This document shows, one piece after another, positions 1 to 10,561 of a stretch of DNA of 64,000 nucleotides (its first letter is position 1; each line of letters starts with the position of its first letter). This DNA is from Enoplolaimus lenunculus (lineage: Eukaryota > Nematoda > Enoplea > Enoplida > Thoracostomopsidae). The stretch is taken from assembly GCA_030248215.1 (NCBI GenBank), contig JASANG010001159.1:1-64000 (forward strand), in the 5' to 3' direction. The position numbers and the translations under genes are program-made. Under the pieces are notes generated by a model. It searched no databases, was not told the DNA's origin, and worked only from the letters and a program-made list of their open reading frames with translations.

Positions 1-1055
1 CGATACAGGATACCGGCTTAAGTCAAAATCACGAACTTCTCACAGTACCTACTGGGATGCATCATGTTGTCGGGTCAACGAGTTGTAGAAAATGACAAAA
101 TGCCAGACTACGAATTGACGCTATACGAGTTGTCGGACGATAATTGTGGTGATACCTCGCTAAAATAAAGTCCCTTCGGAAAGTTTCTGTATTATGTAAA
201 AGCGGAGTTCCTTCTGACAGACTGTGATGCGCGATAATGTGACAACGTACATTCCGTTCAGAGGGTCTTGCAGTTGTCCTGTGAGTGTACACTGGATGTG
301 GGTGACTTGGTTTTGGAAACATTGCAATTACGAACTTAGGGCTCGCATGTGGGTGCAGTGTTTTAAAGAAGCGTAGAAAGTATAACGTGGATGGTCCATT
401 ACTAATGGTTCTACGTTTTGTGTAGTCTTCTTCGCTTAGTTTTAAAGTTATAAGAGAAATTGGACATTTTTAAAGTTTTACATTTTATCCATTTCCTGAT
501 TACGTAATAAATTTATTTTAACTCCTAAAATAGAAATCTCAGAGGCGCTTTACAACAGAAATTGAACAAATATTAGTAAAAGTAAATGCAAAATTTGCAA
601 CGTCGACATCACGAAGCGTGTCAAACAAGTCATAGTTTTCAGTGATAGTTGATTATGTCGTAAAAGTTTTTTTGAAAAATAGTATTAGTTGTGCTGCTTG
701 AATACTCACATCATAACTGAAGTTCTGTTCCACTAGCGAAGCGTGCAGCATAGTCTCAACTGCGCATAACAACTATCACCAGTTAGTGAAAGGTCTTCAA
801 ACTGACCAGTTTCTGCAGGTCAGGAATTTCAAAATGTAGACCCGAAAGTACAGTTAACCTTGTTCAACTTGAACATCTCTACATTCTTACAATTCAGTAA
901 AGTGGTTCAAGCAAAGGGTATAGATTTTTCGCCTGAGTTGCTCAAATTGATATGTGAAAATTGGAGAAAAATTGTGCTTAACTCAAAACAGAGCAGAAGC
1001 GATGAATGTAGGAATATGGAATGACCAACAGCATAATCGTTCAAAATCTACTAAA
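1..1055. other. Non-coding, no recognised gene
   Basis: AT-rich DNA at the left edge, on the 3' side of the acetyltransferase gene. Short chance ORFs are present, for example on the minus strand at 62-322, but none has a recognisable domain or plausible splice context. The 3' UTR of the acetyltransferase gene probably falls here. Confidence 0.5.
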
Positions 1056-1463
1056 CTATAGCTTTTTGACCATAAACATTCCCAGTAAATTATTTTCAGG
1101 CGCTGCTGCAAAAATATGCTCACCACGACTCGATTTATAGTCTTTGAGTGCAACAGTATTCAGTGTTTCGAACCCGAGTTTTTCACTGAACAATTGTTGA
1201 GTTTTATACGATGTTGCAGTTGTGGTTACGTAATCGAATCCTTCTTGCTTAGCTCGTTGAATGCTAATTTCAATTAGTCGTTGTGCGATTCCCATCCGCC
1301 GATACTTTCCATCGACGGAAACCAGTTCAAATTTGAAAATTTTCTTCGCGTCAGGCAGCTGTTTCCATTTGTCACCCTCCAAATACGCGAGGAACTCAAA
1401 AGTGTCTTCCATTACTTCGCTATACTTGGCCTTTGGTTCGCTGTTGGTAGACGTTTCTGATCG
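1056..1463 (-). CDS. Exon 2 of the aaNAT-like gene (motif A and C-terminus)
   Basis: The acceptor CTATTTATAG precedes CGATCAGAAACG and continues in phase 0 from exon 1. The 17 codons before the first internal ATG (1412) form a hydrophilic linker, which is where this family varies. The exon contains the R-R-M-G-I-A acetyl-CoA loop and ends at TAG 1056-1058. Confidence 0.83.
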   Translation of the reverse strand, partial: RSETSTNSEPKAKYSEVMEDTFEFLAYLEGDKWKQLPDAKKIFKFELVSVDGKYRRMGIAQRLIEISIQRAKQEGFDYVTTTATSYKTQQLFSEKLGFETLNTVALKDYKSSRGEHIFAAAPENNLLGMFMVKKL

Positions 1464-2482
1464 CTATAAATAGAGCGCTTTTACAAGTGGGACCTTTTTT
1501 GACGGGACTGGATTCTTTAAGCACAAATTTCTATATTTTAAGTCTTAATAGCTTCTATAAATGGATCGCTAGGTTTATACAGTCCAATACAACTGTACCG
1601 AATTCACGTTAGCTTGATCGTAGTAAAACATTACAAAAAACTGCTGTTGAAATAATACGCAATCTCGCTGCGTTATATAATAAATACAGTACGGAATTGT
1701 CAGAAAAAGTAGGGCACAAACGAAGGTAAAAAATATTTCAAATAGATCCTGAAATACACAAATTTACCGGATCGATCCGCATGGAAAGCAAAACTCTACC
1801 AAAATCACCGGAGCTATCAGAAAAAATTCTTTCAAGGACGGAACCAGATGTCTATTTTCTGCTGGAGTATTATAGGACTATCCTTCGATTACACCTTGGT
1901 TAGTAAACAGAAGGTTACATCCTCAATCAGTACAAAATCTTAAGACCTACACGACCACTGGAGTCTCGAAACAACCAAAGTACTTCGTCTATGCCTAAGC
2001 TTATCAGATAGACCGCTACTGGCGACAATTTTCGTTTAAAAAACTGTTCGACTTAGCAAAAACCTAGCATGCCCGCAGCCTTCAAGTCAACACCTAGCAG
2101 GCCATCGTCCTACAGTCATTGTTTGCAATGTATATTATGAAATGCCCTTCACCAGAGCCTATGACAGTTCCCTAAATGTTAATAAAAATGTATATATAAA
2201 CAACAAAGCATATAAAGAAGCAAATCTCACATTGTGTGCTGTGTTCAACCTGCATCCAGCAACAGCGCCGTTCGATTGGTCCACAGCGACATACGATATA
2301 CAATCTTGAATCGCCGCTTTGGTCAGATCCACAAAAGCATCTTTTGACTGTTCAACAGTTAAGTTTCGCATTTGATTGATTGGTTCGTCAACACGGAATG
2401 AATCCAGTACCAACTTGAGCACACCGTCGTAGTGTTCTTCTGTAAGCTCGAGATACTTTATTGATGGTATGTCGGTTGGCAT
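1056..2482 (-). CDS. Arylalkylamine N-acetyltransferase-like GNAT enzyme, two exons
   Basis: Predicted acetyl-CoA-dependent N-acetyltransferase of 219 residues, the usual length of the insect/nematode arylalkylamine (dopamine, serotonin, octopamine) N-acetyltransferase family. Exon 1 is 2482-2231 (84 codons from ATG) and exon 2 is 1463-1056 (135 codons plus TAG). The 767-bp intron has a GTGAGA donor (2230) and a TTTATAG acceptor; both junctions are phase 0. Exon 1 carries the family N-terminus (LTEEHYDGVLKLVLDSFRVD, then an EPIN segment) and the first core strands ending AGCRLNTAHN. Exon 2 holds the acetyl-CoA-binding motif A (YRRMGIAQRLIE, matching R-x-x-G-x-A), the LGFETL strand and the typical C-terminal H-x(n)-M-x-M-V-K-K-L tail. 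The enzyme is probably cytosolic and acts in amine inactivation or cuticle/neurotransmitter metabolism. The exact substrate cannot be read from sequence. A polyadenylation-like AATAAA on this strand lies only at about 512-517, so the 3' end is uncertain. Confidence 0.85.
2231..2482 (-). CDS. Exon 1 of the aaNAT-like gene
   Basis: The ATG at 2480-2482 opens 84 codons ending AACACAGCACACAAT followed by the donor GTGAGA. The ORF runs past the donor to a stop at 2159, but those extra residues have no family resemblance and are intron. The chosen start gives the normal short N-terminus of the family. Confidence 0.82.
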
Positions 2483-3896
2483 TATTTTCTTATTTTCACG
2501 TTTACTGACAGACGATGAACCTGTTTTAGTCGCTAAAGAAATATGGTATCATTATGAACTAAGTTGCATTAGTTTGAACTAATGAAGGATCCGGTGTGGC
2601 AGGCCTGTGAGAACCAAATGAAATAAAATTTTTCAATGTGGAAGGAATGTTTTTATTAACTAGGTTTTTTTACAAAAGAAGCACACAAATTTGAGATAGG
2701 GCCGAGCCAGAAACTACGGTTAGAAATTGAACGACCTTCCAATAGTTTATGCGATCTGCCCGAAAACGCTGTTCACTGCATTAAAAGAATACGACATTTG
2801 GAAATTTTTCCTTGTACCATCTGGAAATGTTACTGCCCCTATCAGACACAAAGTTCTGGTTGCTGGGCTGGGTAATTCCAGCGGTCACGCAGACTAAATC
2901 AAGTTGTAAATTCCCAAAGCTCACAATATGGTATTGTACTAGGTGGTAAAACTACGGAATCCGGAGCCTAGAAACTAAATGAAAACTAATCTAGCCAATA
3001 CATCTCGACGAGGTGAGTATAGCGGTAATGCAAGAGTTATGGCCTACAAAATTATGATTCAAAGCAGTTCAGATTCTAAGAGAACCAATATACCGTTCAC
3101 AGATTCGTAAAATATAACATTTATCAGGATATTGAACAAAAAATTGGAAGGCAACTGTACATGTTTTACATAGTTAAAATTCAAAGGGCCATAATTTATG
3201 AACCACTGACACAACAGGCCTAAATACTATTACCGCTGTACAGAGGGTGGAAAAATCTATAAAATAAGAAACCGTTCATTAAATTCCGGGGGGATCCAAA
3301 TCCCATATCTCTGTAGTGCTAGTTTTGCAGCTCAATAGAGCAATTATTTCAAAAAAATACAATAATATAAGCAGACAAGTCAGTTACGCATGACCGCAAG
3401 CGATATTTCGAACAATAATCTTTCAAAACGAAGTTTCATTTTATTTTAGCGAAAATAAATCATTGTGACGCATATTTAAACAGATAAACCAAAGAGTTAT
3501 TATTTTTACAGATGATGTGAACTTTTAGGCCGGAATTGCTAGGGGTTGTTTGAATATATAACAGCCTTAAAAAGACAAATTTTCTATACTTTGTTTTACC
3601 AGCGCTACGCCGCTTGCCACATACTAAGCTCTCAGCGTCATGTATATTTTAATGAATTGTTCGAACGCCCATGCTTTTTCAACAACAATCACGGACGTAG
3701 TTCTGGACACAACATATTTTAACAGACGTTTTAAAATAATCTTCTGGATGCTGGCGGTGAAATAAATTTCTTCGCAGCTGGATACATGCGCGCGGAAAAA
3801 CATTTAACACGAAGTTTGCTATGATATTACGGCAATTCGTCGCCCTACAACTTGTAATTCGAAATGTCATCGACTCGACAATTTTTCGTCCATCAC
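2483..3896. other. Non-coding, no recognised element
   Basis: This is the 5' flank of the acetyltransferase gene. On its strand, a T/A-rich stretch ending AAAACAG, about 40 bases upstream of the ATG, could be a 5' UTR splice or trans-splice acceptor, but nothing confirms it. I saw no coding signal. Confidence 0.4.
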
Positions 3897-3957
3897 TATG
3901 CTTAGGCTTAGGGTTTAGGCTTATGACTTACGCTTAGGATTATGCTTATATTTTATA
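3897..3957 (+). repeat. Degenerate telomere-type block (TTAGGC-like)
   Basis: Interspersed GCTTAGGCTTAGGG, TTTAGGCTTATG and GCTTAGGATTATGC units, diverged copies of the nematode telomere hexamer TTAGGC. The block ends just before the tRNA-core element at 3964. It is interstitial rather than chromosome-terminal. Confidence 0.7.
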
Positions 3958-3963
3958 TTAGTT

Positions 3964-4233
3964 TTAACCCTTTCACTCATACAGTATACGATTAGCAACT
4001 AAATACAATAATGCACGAGCAATACACACACTGTGAGTAGTGTTTAAAATTTACAACTATATGCGCAGTGTAAAATCTCCACAAGACGTGAGAGCGTCCT
4101 CGGGCTCGAGTGTCAAGCTCCTGTAGCTCAGTGGTCACCGTAAACGCCTCCCATCCGTGAGACTGGGGATCGAGTCTCACCTTGAAATTACATGTCATGT
4201 GAAAATACAAATATTCATGTGAGAAAGGGTTAA
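3964..4233 (+). mobile_element. TIR element with tRNA-like core, copy 1
   Basis: About 270 bp bounded by TTAACCCTTTCACTCAT on the left and its inverted counterpart ATGTGAGAAAGGGTTAA on the right. Near the right end (about 4115-4190) is a tRNA-like segment: TGTAGCTCAGTGGTCACC resembles a Pol III A box and GGGGATCGAGTCTCACC resembles a B box. There is no clean acceptor stem or CCA-end context, so this is not a functional tRNA gene. Two further copies lie at 28135-28403 and 28419-28690. It may be a tRNA-derived SINE body captured between TIRs, or a MITE that evolved tRNA-like promoter boxes. Confidence 0.72.
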
Positions 4234-6546
4234 GACACTGCTGGACGACAAGTTGCCAAGCGACGATATGTCGCAGATTCGTTTGTTATTCACGCCTGTA
4301 ATGAAATCCTGCGTGCGCACCTGAAACCAACTTTAAAAAAACACCACCAAATGCTATGTGTATAATATTAAACCTGCGTTGCAGAAAAGCAAACAACAAA
4401 ACTGTTTCGCAAACTTGAACGCTACGTGTGTGTTCGCATCTTTTGACGTACAGCTCGAATAGCCACGCGAAAGATCTTCATTTTTATTCAGACTTGACAA
4501 ACAGTTTATATTTTAGTAAACAACAAAAGCCGCACAAAATACAATATGCCGTGTGCAGTTTTGGCGAGCAAAAACGTTGTGGTGTATTCGGTGTCACTTC
4601 GGCGGTGTATTTTATAAAATTTAAATATAAAACGGGTATTTATTTAATAACTTCGGTCAATGAAACGAACATTTAAGTAGAAAATATGCGGCCAAGGCGC
4701 GCATCTTCTTAAGAAACGCGACGCTAATTGTTACCATTAATGTAGAGCAGTTGATACAAAAGCGAGAGCAGACATAATCCCGGGATTTGTGTAAATTAAA
4801 CGGTAGAAGACATTTCGAACACGAAACAAGCGAGAGGACAAATTCAATTTTTGTAATTTATAAAACATGGAACTCGCTGTTTTTTCCTAAAAAACATAAA
4901 GTACCGACGCTTCACAGAGCGTTCTTACAGTTGATGCGCCACTAAAAATGATTAGAAACAAGCTGATAAAACGATCTAAATCAAAAATTACAGAAGACAA
5001 ATTTTACTTTTGTGTTCATCTGTAAAATCAACAGTCACCATGAACCCGTTCCTTATTTTTGACAACTGCTAAACTGTCTGTCGACTATGTAAATCTGTCA
5101 AAAGTTTAAACTTCGAAGACTTTTTAGTGTAAACTAAAGTTTTCTAAAGAAAGTTGAGAAGCGTTTAATATAACAAAACCAAATCTCAGCTTACAACGGT
5201 AACCGGTCTAATTGCTGCTGAACAAAAGACTGCCTGGACAAAAAACCGTTGTCGATAAAACGCCGTATAATGATGGTCAATTGGTTATAACAGATTATCC
5301 TAGCGATTCATGTTAATTAAAGAAACCTGCGCGCTAAACCTAAATATTAAGCGTAAGCCTGTGAGTCTTTAAATTTCCCTGTCTTCTTGTTTCGCAATGG
5401 ACAGTCCTCCTATAATCAACATGCCTTTCTTGTGAAACGCCGGGGGGGCCCTGGTATTAAGCATCTAGACAGGCAAGCGTCGTATAATCGACCGAAACTT
5501 CCAATTTTACTTAGCAGAGGTTATACGAAAGCCAGAGATTACTCCATTGTGGTTCAGCCACGGCCTCTGGTTATTTAACAAACGCTCGTACATTGGCAAA
5601 ATTGTTCGGCTTTACTGTTACAAATTCACTCACACAAAGTGTCGATAGGATCTCAGATTTCCAGAGTTTTTCAAATTTTGGCAAGGTCGTTTAAGTGAGG
5701 CATTCTCCCAAGGCACGACCCTCTGCTGGGAAAGGGGTGTCAACCTTTGCACTGACGGCTTGCTACAGGAGCACACAATACAACTACGTTTTACTACTAT
5801 TTTTGCATAAGCAACGCCATAAAAACACAGCTTCGGGAGCTAAGTGAATTAGGCAAAATAAAGTGAAATACACGCAAATAGCTAGCACGCAACAGGATAG
5901 CGGTACAAGTCCAAATACATGAACCTAAAACAGCTAGATGTACCAACCATAGTGTGCTTGGTATGACAGTTTTCCTAGTAGCTGCTAAGCGAGCCCAAAA
6001 ATGAATCACTAAAAACATACAGTTTAAAAGGAACACGCTGAAATTAACATGGTTTCTTGACGTTTGGAAATGATAGTCTACTCAAACTCGGGCAATTCTC
6101 TTAAAATGTGAGGGTAAATGGCCTTTAGCGTCGGAGCACCACTTATTTGGCAGGGTTTCGGTTATTCGCGTGGTGCAGGCGTTCATCCTAAATGCTGAAA
6201 TTTTTTTAATTTTTATACATTTGAGCTTTTAATGGTGTGTCCACTCCGCTCCAAATTGGAATTTTTAAAAAATTATTTTTTTTAAGGTTTCAGGGCATCC
6301 TGCAACTGAAAAAAAATTTTTCTCGAAACTTTTTAAAGTTTGTGTATTATACTGCTGAATGCAGCTTATGCCGCAGACTTGAATGGTGTCCCCGAAATTA
6401 AACCATAAGTCAAACAACGCTGGTGCCATCTCTAATCAATCGATTCTTTATATATTACCTTTTTAATGAAAGCTTAAATATGCAAAAATGTTTAAAATAG
6501 TACCATTCGGGGTAAACGCCGCTTCAGAGGAGTACCGAAAAGACTC
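4234..6546. other. Non-coding, no recognised gene
   Basis: No exon or repeat family could be supported here. Short ORFs such as 4428-4676 and 5387-5578 show no domain and no convincing splice context. Confidence 0.4.
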
Positions 6547-6706
6547 GGCCCATGTATAGAACAGGGCCGGAACAGTAGTATACGCATATTCCTAAACCTA
6601 CGCCAAAGCCTAAGCTTAAGCCTAAACAAAAAATTAGTTTAGTGCTTAAACTGACTCTATCATAGTCCCTCCGGAAAACAATCCGGCCCTGTTCTATACA
6701 TGGCCG
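6547..6706. mobile_element. TTAGGC-bearing MITE, GGCCCATG family, copy 1
   Basis: A 160-bp element with TIRs GGCCCATGTATAGAACAGGG and the inverted CCCTGTTCTATACATGGCC. AAAGACTC precedes it (6539-6546) and is repeated at 6707-6714, an 8-bp target duplication. Inside are GCCTAAGCTTAAGCCTAAAC (degenerate telomere hexamers), an AAAAAATTAGTTTAGTGCTTAAAC stretch and CTCTATCATAGTCCC. It has no coding capacity. The 8-bp duplication suggests hAT-like mobilisation. Confidence 0.8.
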
Positions 6707-7552
6707 AAAGACTCTGTAAGCAATTTTTACCGCATTGTTGAAAATTTTAAAGCGCTTTGTTAATTGAGCTTGTTTATAACGTAAAACCAGCGCTTTGATT
6801 CACTGTTCGTCTCCTCTAGTCTACGAATTTGAGCCGCTTTTATGCTCTTAATCTCCCTTATGTCCTATTTATATTGAGTTCTCACAAAAACAACCGACTA
6901 TTAATAGGAAAACTGACAGCATGTTAGAAACCTTACATAACACGCGCATTAATATTTGCCTGAGGCTAACGCAGCTGCCTAAAAGTACTAGAGCTTGTAT
7001 GCTTGTGGCTAATGAAAACACGCTATGAGTGCTAATGTTTATCGCCTACTAAGGCTTAAAACAACATAAAATAATATGAACCAGACGTACCGTTTGCAAG
7101 TTTCCTTTCTGAGAGAAGAATTTTAGGTTAAAACTGAAATTAGTTTTGTGTTTAATTTATAGTTGAAAACGTATACATAAGGTGGCATGCCGATAATCTT
7201 AATCCCAAACAAAAAATAAGTTTAAAGCTTCCCCTACTCTTTAGATGGGTCAGTATTTATTTACATACATATACTGTGTTTCTCACCCAATCAAGCCGAA
7301 GGGAACATCAGTTCGGCTGAAGTTGGCAACGTTTTTCGTATCAATTCCAGCGCAAAATTTTAGTTTTAGAGTTGGTTCGTTTTGAAATATGAGAATCAAT
7401 ACAATATGCAAGGGCTACTAAAAACACAACGAGTGCCTCTAGTGCAACATAAATAAGAGAAGAAGTGATCTTTTAATTGGCCCATGTTAACCTCGCTGCC
7501 ATCACAAAATCCCACTCTCCCATCACAAGAATTTGAGGTATATTGGAAGTCG

Positions 7553-7833
7553 GGATATGGAGCCCGAGATTAAGCCTAAGCGTGGGATAAAGCCTAAGCT
7601 TACGCCTATTAAGCCTAAGCCTAAGCTGTAGCCTAAGTCAAAGCCTAAGTCTATCAGTCCAAGGCACCTTAAAGTCTATATCTAAGCTTATGCCAGATCC
7701 TACGCCTAAACGCCTAATTCTAAACTTAAGCTGAAGACAGAGCCTTGCCTAATCCTAAACCTAAGACGGAGCCTTGCCTAACCCTAAACTTAATCTTGAG
7801 CCAAATGATTGCCTCATTCTAAAGCTAAGCTTT
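7553..7833. repeat. Long degenerate telomere-type block
   Basis: About 280 bp dominated by AAGCCTAAGC, GCCTAAGCCTAAGC and CCTAACCCTAAAC units, the reverse of GCTTAGGC. It includes a tandem pair of about 30-bp units built on GGAGCCTTGCCTAA (7735-7800). It directly adjoins the TIR element starting at 7834. Confidence 0.7.
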
Positions 7834-8765
7834 ATGTCACTCACACGTTACCATACGTGCACTAGGCACACGAAATGTCCCCTTCCAAAAGAAATTCAAT
7901 AGCTTGTCCGGCTTATGTTTTATCGAAACCCTTCATTTTCCAACAGTGTCTCCGCCATTCGCGGACATCATAGAGTTTCACGGAAACTCTATACGGACAA
8001 GACTGTTTTGCAGTGACACTGTCTAGGACATTGAAATGTTTAAAAAACAGTATAGCGGACAATATTTTTATATGATAGACACATTAGGGACACCTTAGCG
8101 GGAAAATTCAAATTTTGGCGGGAAATCCAAATTTTGGCGGGAAATTAAAATTTTGACGGGAAAATTCAAATTTTGGCGGGAAATCCAAATTTTGGCGGCA
8201 AATTCAAATTTAGGCGGGAAAATTCAAATTTTGGCGGGAAATTCAAATTTTGGCGGGAAAATTCAAATTTTGGCGAGAAATTCAAATTTTGGCGGCAAAT
8301 TCAAATTTAGGCGGGAAAATTCAAATTTTGACGGCAAATTAAAATTTTGGCGGCAAATTCAAATTTTGGCAGGAAATATCAATTTTTGGTGGTAAATTCA
8401 AATTTTGGCGGGAAAATTCAAATTTTGGCGCGAAATTCAAATTTTGGCGGGAAATGTTGGCGAACTTACAAAAAGCAACAAAATTATGCAGTAAATTAAT
8501 TACCTTATTTAGCGCTTTCCGGTGACACCTTTTAGACTGTAACGCCAAAGTCCGACAATTCACGCAACACTATATTTAATATTAACATAATGCGCAAACA
8601 GTATACAAAATGTCCGTCAATACAATAAACTCTATGCGGACATGTTTTATTTAGAGATAAAATTCCCGCACACAGTTACGCAATAACAGTATAGCTAGCT
8701 TTTTAAAACAGTATAGCGGGACGATGGATGTGCCGAGTGCACGTGTGGTAATGTGTGAGCGACAT
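7834..8765. mobile_element. TIR element containing a minisatellite
   Basis: Imperfect TIRs of about 38 bp: ATGTCACTCACACGTTACC on the left (7834-7871) and its inverted counterpart GGTAATGTGTGAGCGACAT on the right (about 8728-8765). Both continue through CGTGCACT and a GGCACA or GCCACA-type motif. The interior holds repeated AACAGTATAGCGG motifs and the minisatellite at 8098-8452. No transposase ORF. Similar GCTGCC..AAAATCCCA motifs further out (about 7495 and 8870) hint at an enclosing, older TIR pair. Confidence 0.7.
8098..8452 (+). repeat. Minisatellite, about 19-bp unit
   Basis: Roughly 18-19 tandem copies of GGCGGGAAATTCAAATTTT with unit length varying by a base and scattered substitutions (GGCGGCAAATTC, GACGGGAAAATTC). 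The core AAATTCAAATTT is nearly self-complementary. ORFs on both strands here only reflect the repeat. The array lies wholly inside the TIR element at 7834-8765. Confidence 0.92.
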
Positions 8766-9670
8766 TAGGTAAGCCCATGGAATTGCTTGCGATGAATTCT
8801 ATTGAAAATACAAAATCCCATAACGAACCAAAGCTATCGATTTTTAGCCGGGATGATGGGATTTTGGAACGGCAGTGGGGCCTCTAAATTTAGCGTATAA
8901 AACGAAGAAAAAGTGACACGTCATTGCTCAAAATCATATAAAATTTAAAATTTCCATTTGAACAATGTTTATGATACACCGTATTTGTAAAAAGCATCAC
9001 GAGTCAAATTAATAGAGTGTGCGACTGAGCGTTGAAACTAAACACAACACTTCCATTATCCCAATTTCAAATTTTAGTTTTACAGTGATCCGGTCACGGA
9101 ATTTAACTCACATGCCATCCCTTGTGATACTACGTGTTGAGACAAATTATGGAGCACTTTTTGATTTCGATTGGGGACTGTCCTTCGGCCCCTCCTCGGT
9201 ACGCTCCTGTTTACTTGAACGCGTTTCAACGAAGGACATGCAATGTTATGGCAGTTGCCTCTAGAATAGAGAAGCAACCGATTCAAGGTAAAAACGTATC
9301 TTTAAAAATAAATTAAATATCATTTGAAACGAATCGCAGGAAGTGAGAATGTTGGAAAAATGGCATGGGTATGAAAATGTTTTATTAATTGTTATATTGC
9401 ATTTGCTAACAGAAATAGAAGATATATCCTATGTTAAACTCAAGAGCGTTCATAGGTTTTACACTAATTTTTTTTGTTTAGACTTAGCTTTACACTTAAT
9501 CCTAACGCTGAAGCTTAGGCATGCTTATGAATATGTTTAGCATATGTCTCTTAATTCCCTTGGTATATGCATTTAAGAACAGTAGTTTTGGAATTTAAGG
9601 GTCAACATGCGGATCTAAAAGACATGTATTTTATACGCTGTATAAGCGATTGTATGATACCCATGCCCAT
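8766..9670. other. Non-coding, no recognised gene
   Basis: Overlapping short ORFs on both strands around 9019-9316 lack domains and consistent splice signals. A small TTAGGC-like patch (GCTTAGGCATGC) lies near 9510. Confidence 0.4.
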
Positions 9671-10030
9671 CGGGTTACTACCGGAGGTTTGACTCCGGCT
9701 CCGGTAGAATTTTTGCCGGAGGTTCCGGCAATTTTAGTAGCAAAATTATGCATATTTTTGCAAAATTATGCATAATTTTGCAAAATTTATCTGTTTAGCT
9801 TGTTTTGTTTTCCTTTAGTCACAATTTTCAGAAAACAATTTCCGAAATTCCACAAATAATTAGCGTAGATCCAAATAACTTAACAACATATTGCAGATAT
9901 TGGCTAAAATTAACCTTTTACCATCATTTTTACTACTTAATTTCCACTCACCTGGCTCCGACTCCGGCAAGTTTCGTTGACCTCTCGCTCCGGCTCCGTC
10001 TCCGGTATTTTTCATCTCCGGTTGCACCCT
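9671..10030. mobile_element. hAT-like MITE with CCGGAG motifs
   Basis: Ends CGGGTTACTACCGGAGG and CTCCGGTTGCACCCT are imperfect inverted repeats. The flanks ATGCCCAT (9663-9670) and ACGCCCAT (10031-10038) form an 8-bp target duplication with one mismatch. Dense CTCCGGCTCCGG and GGAGGTTCCGG motifs sit near both ends; the middle is AT-rich. No coding capacity. Confidence 0.75.
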
Positions 10031-10042
10031 ACGCCCATGTTT

Positions 10043-10241
10043 GTAAAGATCAGTGGCGGGACTCAATTTGTGGGACTGTAATAAAGTAAGTTCAAACTTC
10101 AGACTAATTTTTTGCTTAGGCTTTATGCGTGGGTATACGCTCATTCTTGCGGTTAGGCTTAGGCTTAACTAAAAGCTCGTTGTAGCGCTTAGGATTAGGC
10201 TTTGGAATAGCTTGTACTACTTTTCCGCCTCTGTTCTTTAC
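10043..10241. mobile_element. TTAGGC-bearing MITE, related to the 53808 element
   Basis: Left GTAAAGATCAGTGGCGGGA and right TTCCGCCTCTGTTCTTTAC are inverted repeats. The interior has CAGACTAATTTTTTGCTTAGG and several GGTTAGGCTTAGGCTTA blocks. It abuts the hAT-like element ending at 10030, so the outer boundary and any target duplication are unclear. Confidence 0.65.
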
Positions 10242-10372
10242 AGTGGCGGATTCACTTTACGGAGCTATTGACACATACAGTGCCACTATTAGCCGGAAGA
10301 GGGCCAATGTTGTTCAACCAACCCTTCTCACAGAAAAATGTTGTCGTTCGTCCTGCTTATGATTAAGCTTGT

Positions 10373-10561
10373 GGCCAATGATAGTTTAAAGGGCATAACA
10401 GTAGATTAAGCGTATTACTAAGCTTAAGCTTAAACTTAAGCGTTGCAAAATGTGTTCCTAAGACTAAGCCTAAGACTAAGCAAAAAATGTAATCTAGAAT
10501 CTAAACGTACTCTTTTATAGACCCACCAGAAACCTGGACGACCCTCAAAGTAACATGGGCC
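10373..10561. mobile_element. TTAGGC-bearing MITE, GGCCCATGTTACTTT family, copy 1
   Basis: Ends GGCCAATGATAGTTTAAAGG and CCCTCAAAGTAACATGGGCC. The interior AGTAGATTAAGCGT, GCTTAAGCTTAAACTTAAGC and AAGACTAAGCCTAAGAC blocks are diverged telomere hexamers, then GTAATCTAGAATCTAAACG and ACCCACCAGAAACCTGG. Shares this whole order with the elements at 15206 (inverted) and 26131. AGCTTGT occurs on both flanks, though not directly abutting on the right. Confidence 0.75.

Noticed and set aside
4107-4195. Functional tRNA genes at 4107, 28290 and 28580
   Set aside because: A and B boxes are recognisable, but no complete cloverleaf or acceptor stem forms, and all three sit inside repeated TIR elements.
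7553-7833. True telomere end
   Set aside because: Hexamers are degenerate, occur in many patches in both orientations, and are flanked by other genomic sequence on both sides.
8098-8452. CRISPR-like array
   Set aside because: Units are contiguous and 19 bp with no unique spacers, in a eukaryotic setting.
8098-8563. ORFs on both strands of the minisatellite (80 and 74 codons)
   Set aside because: They are direct translations of the 19-bp tandem repeat; the frame is open only because the unit lacks stops.
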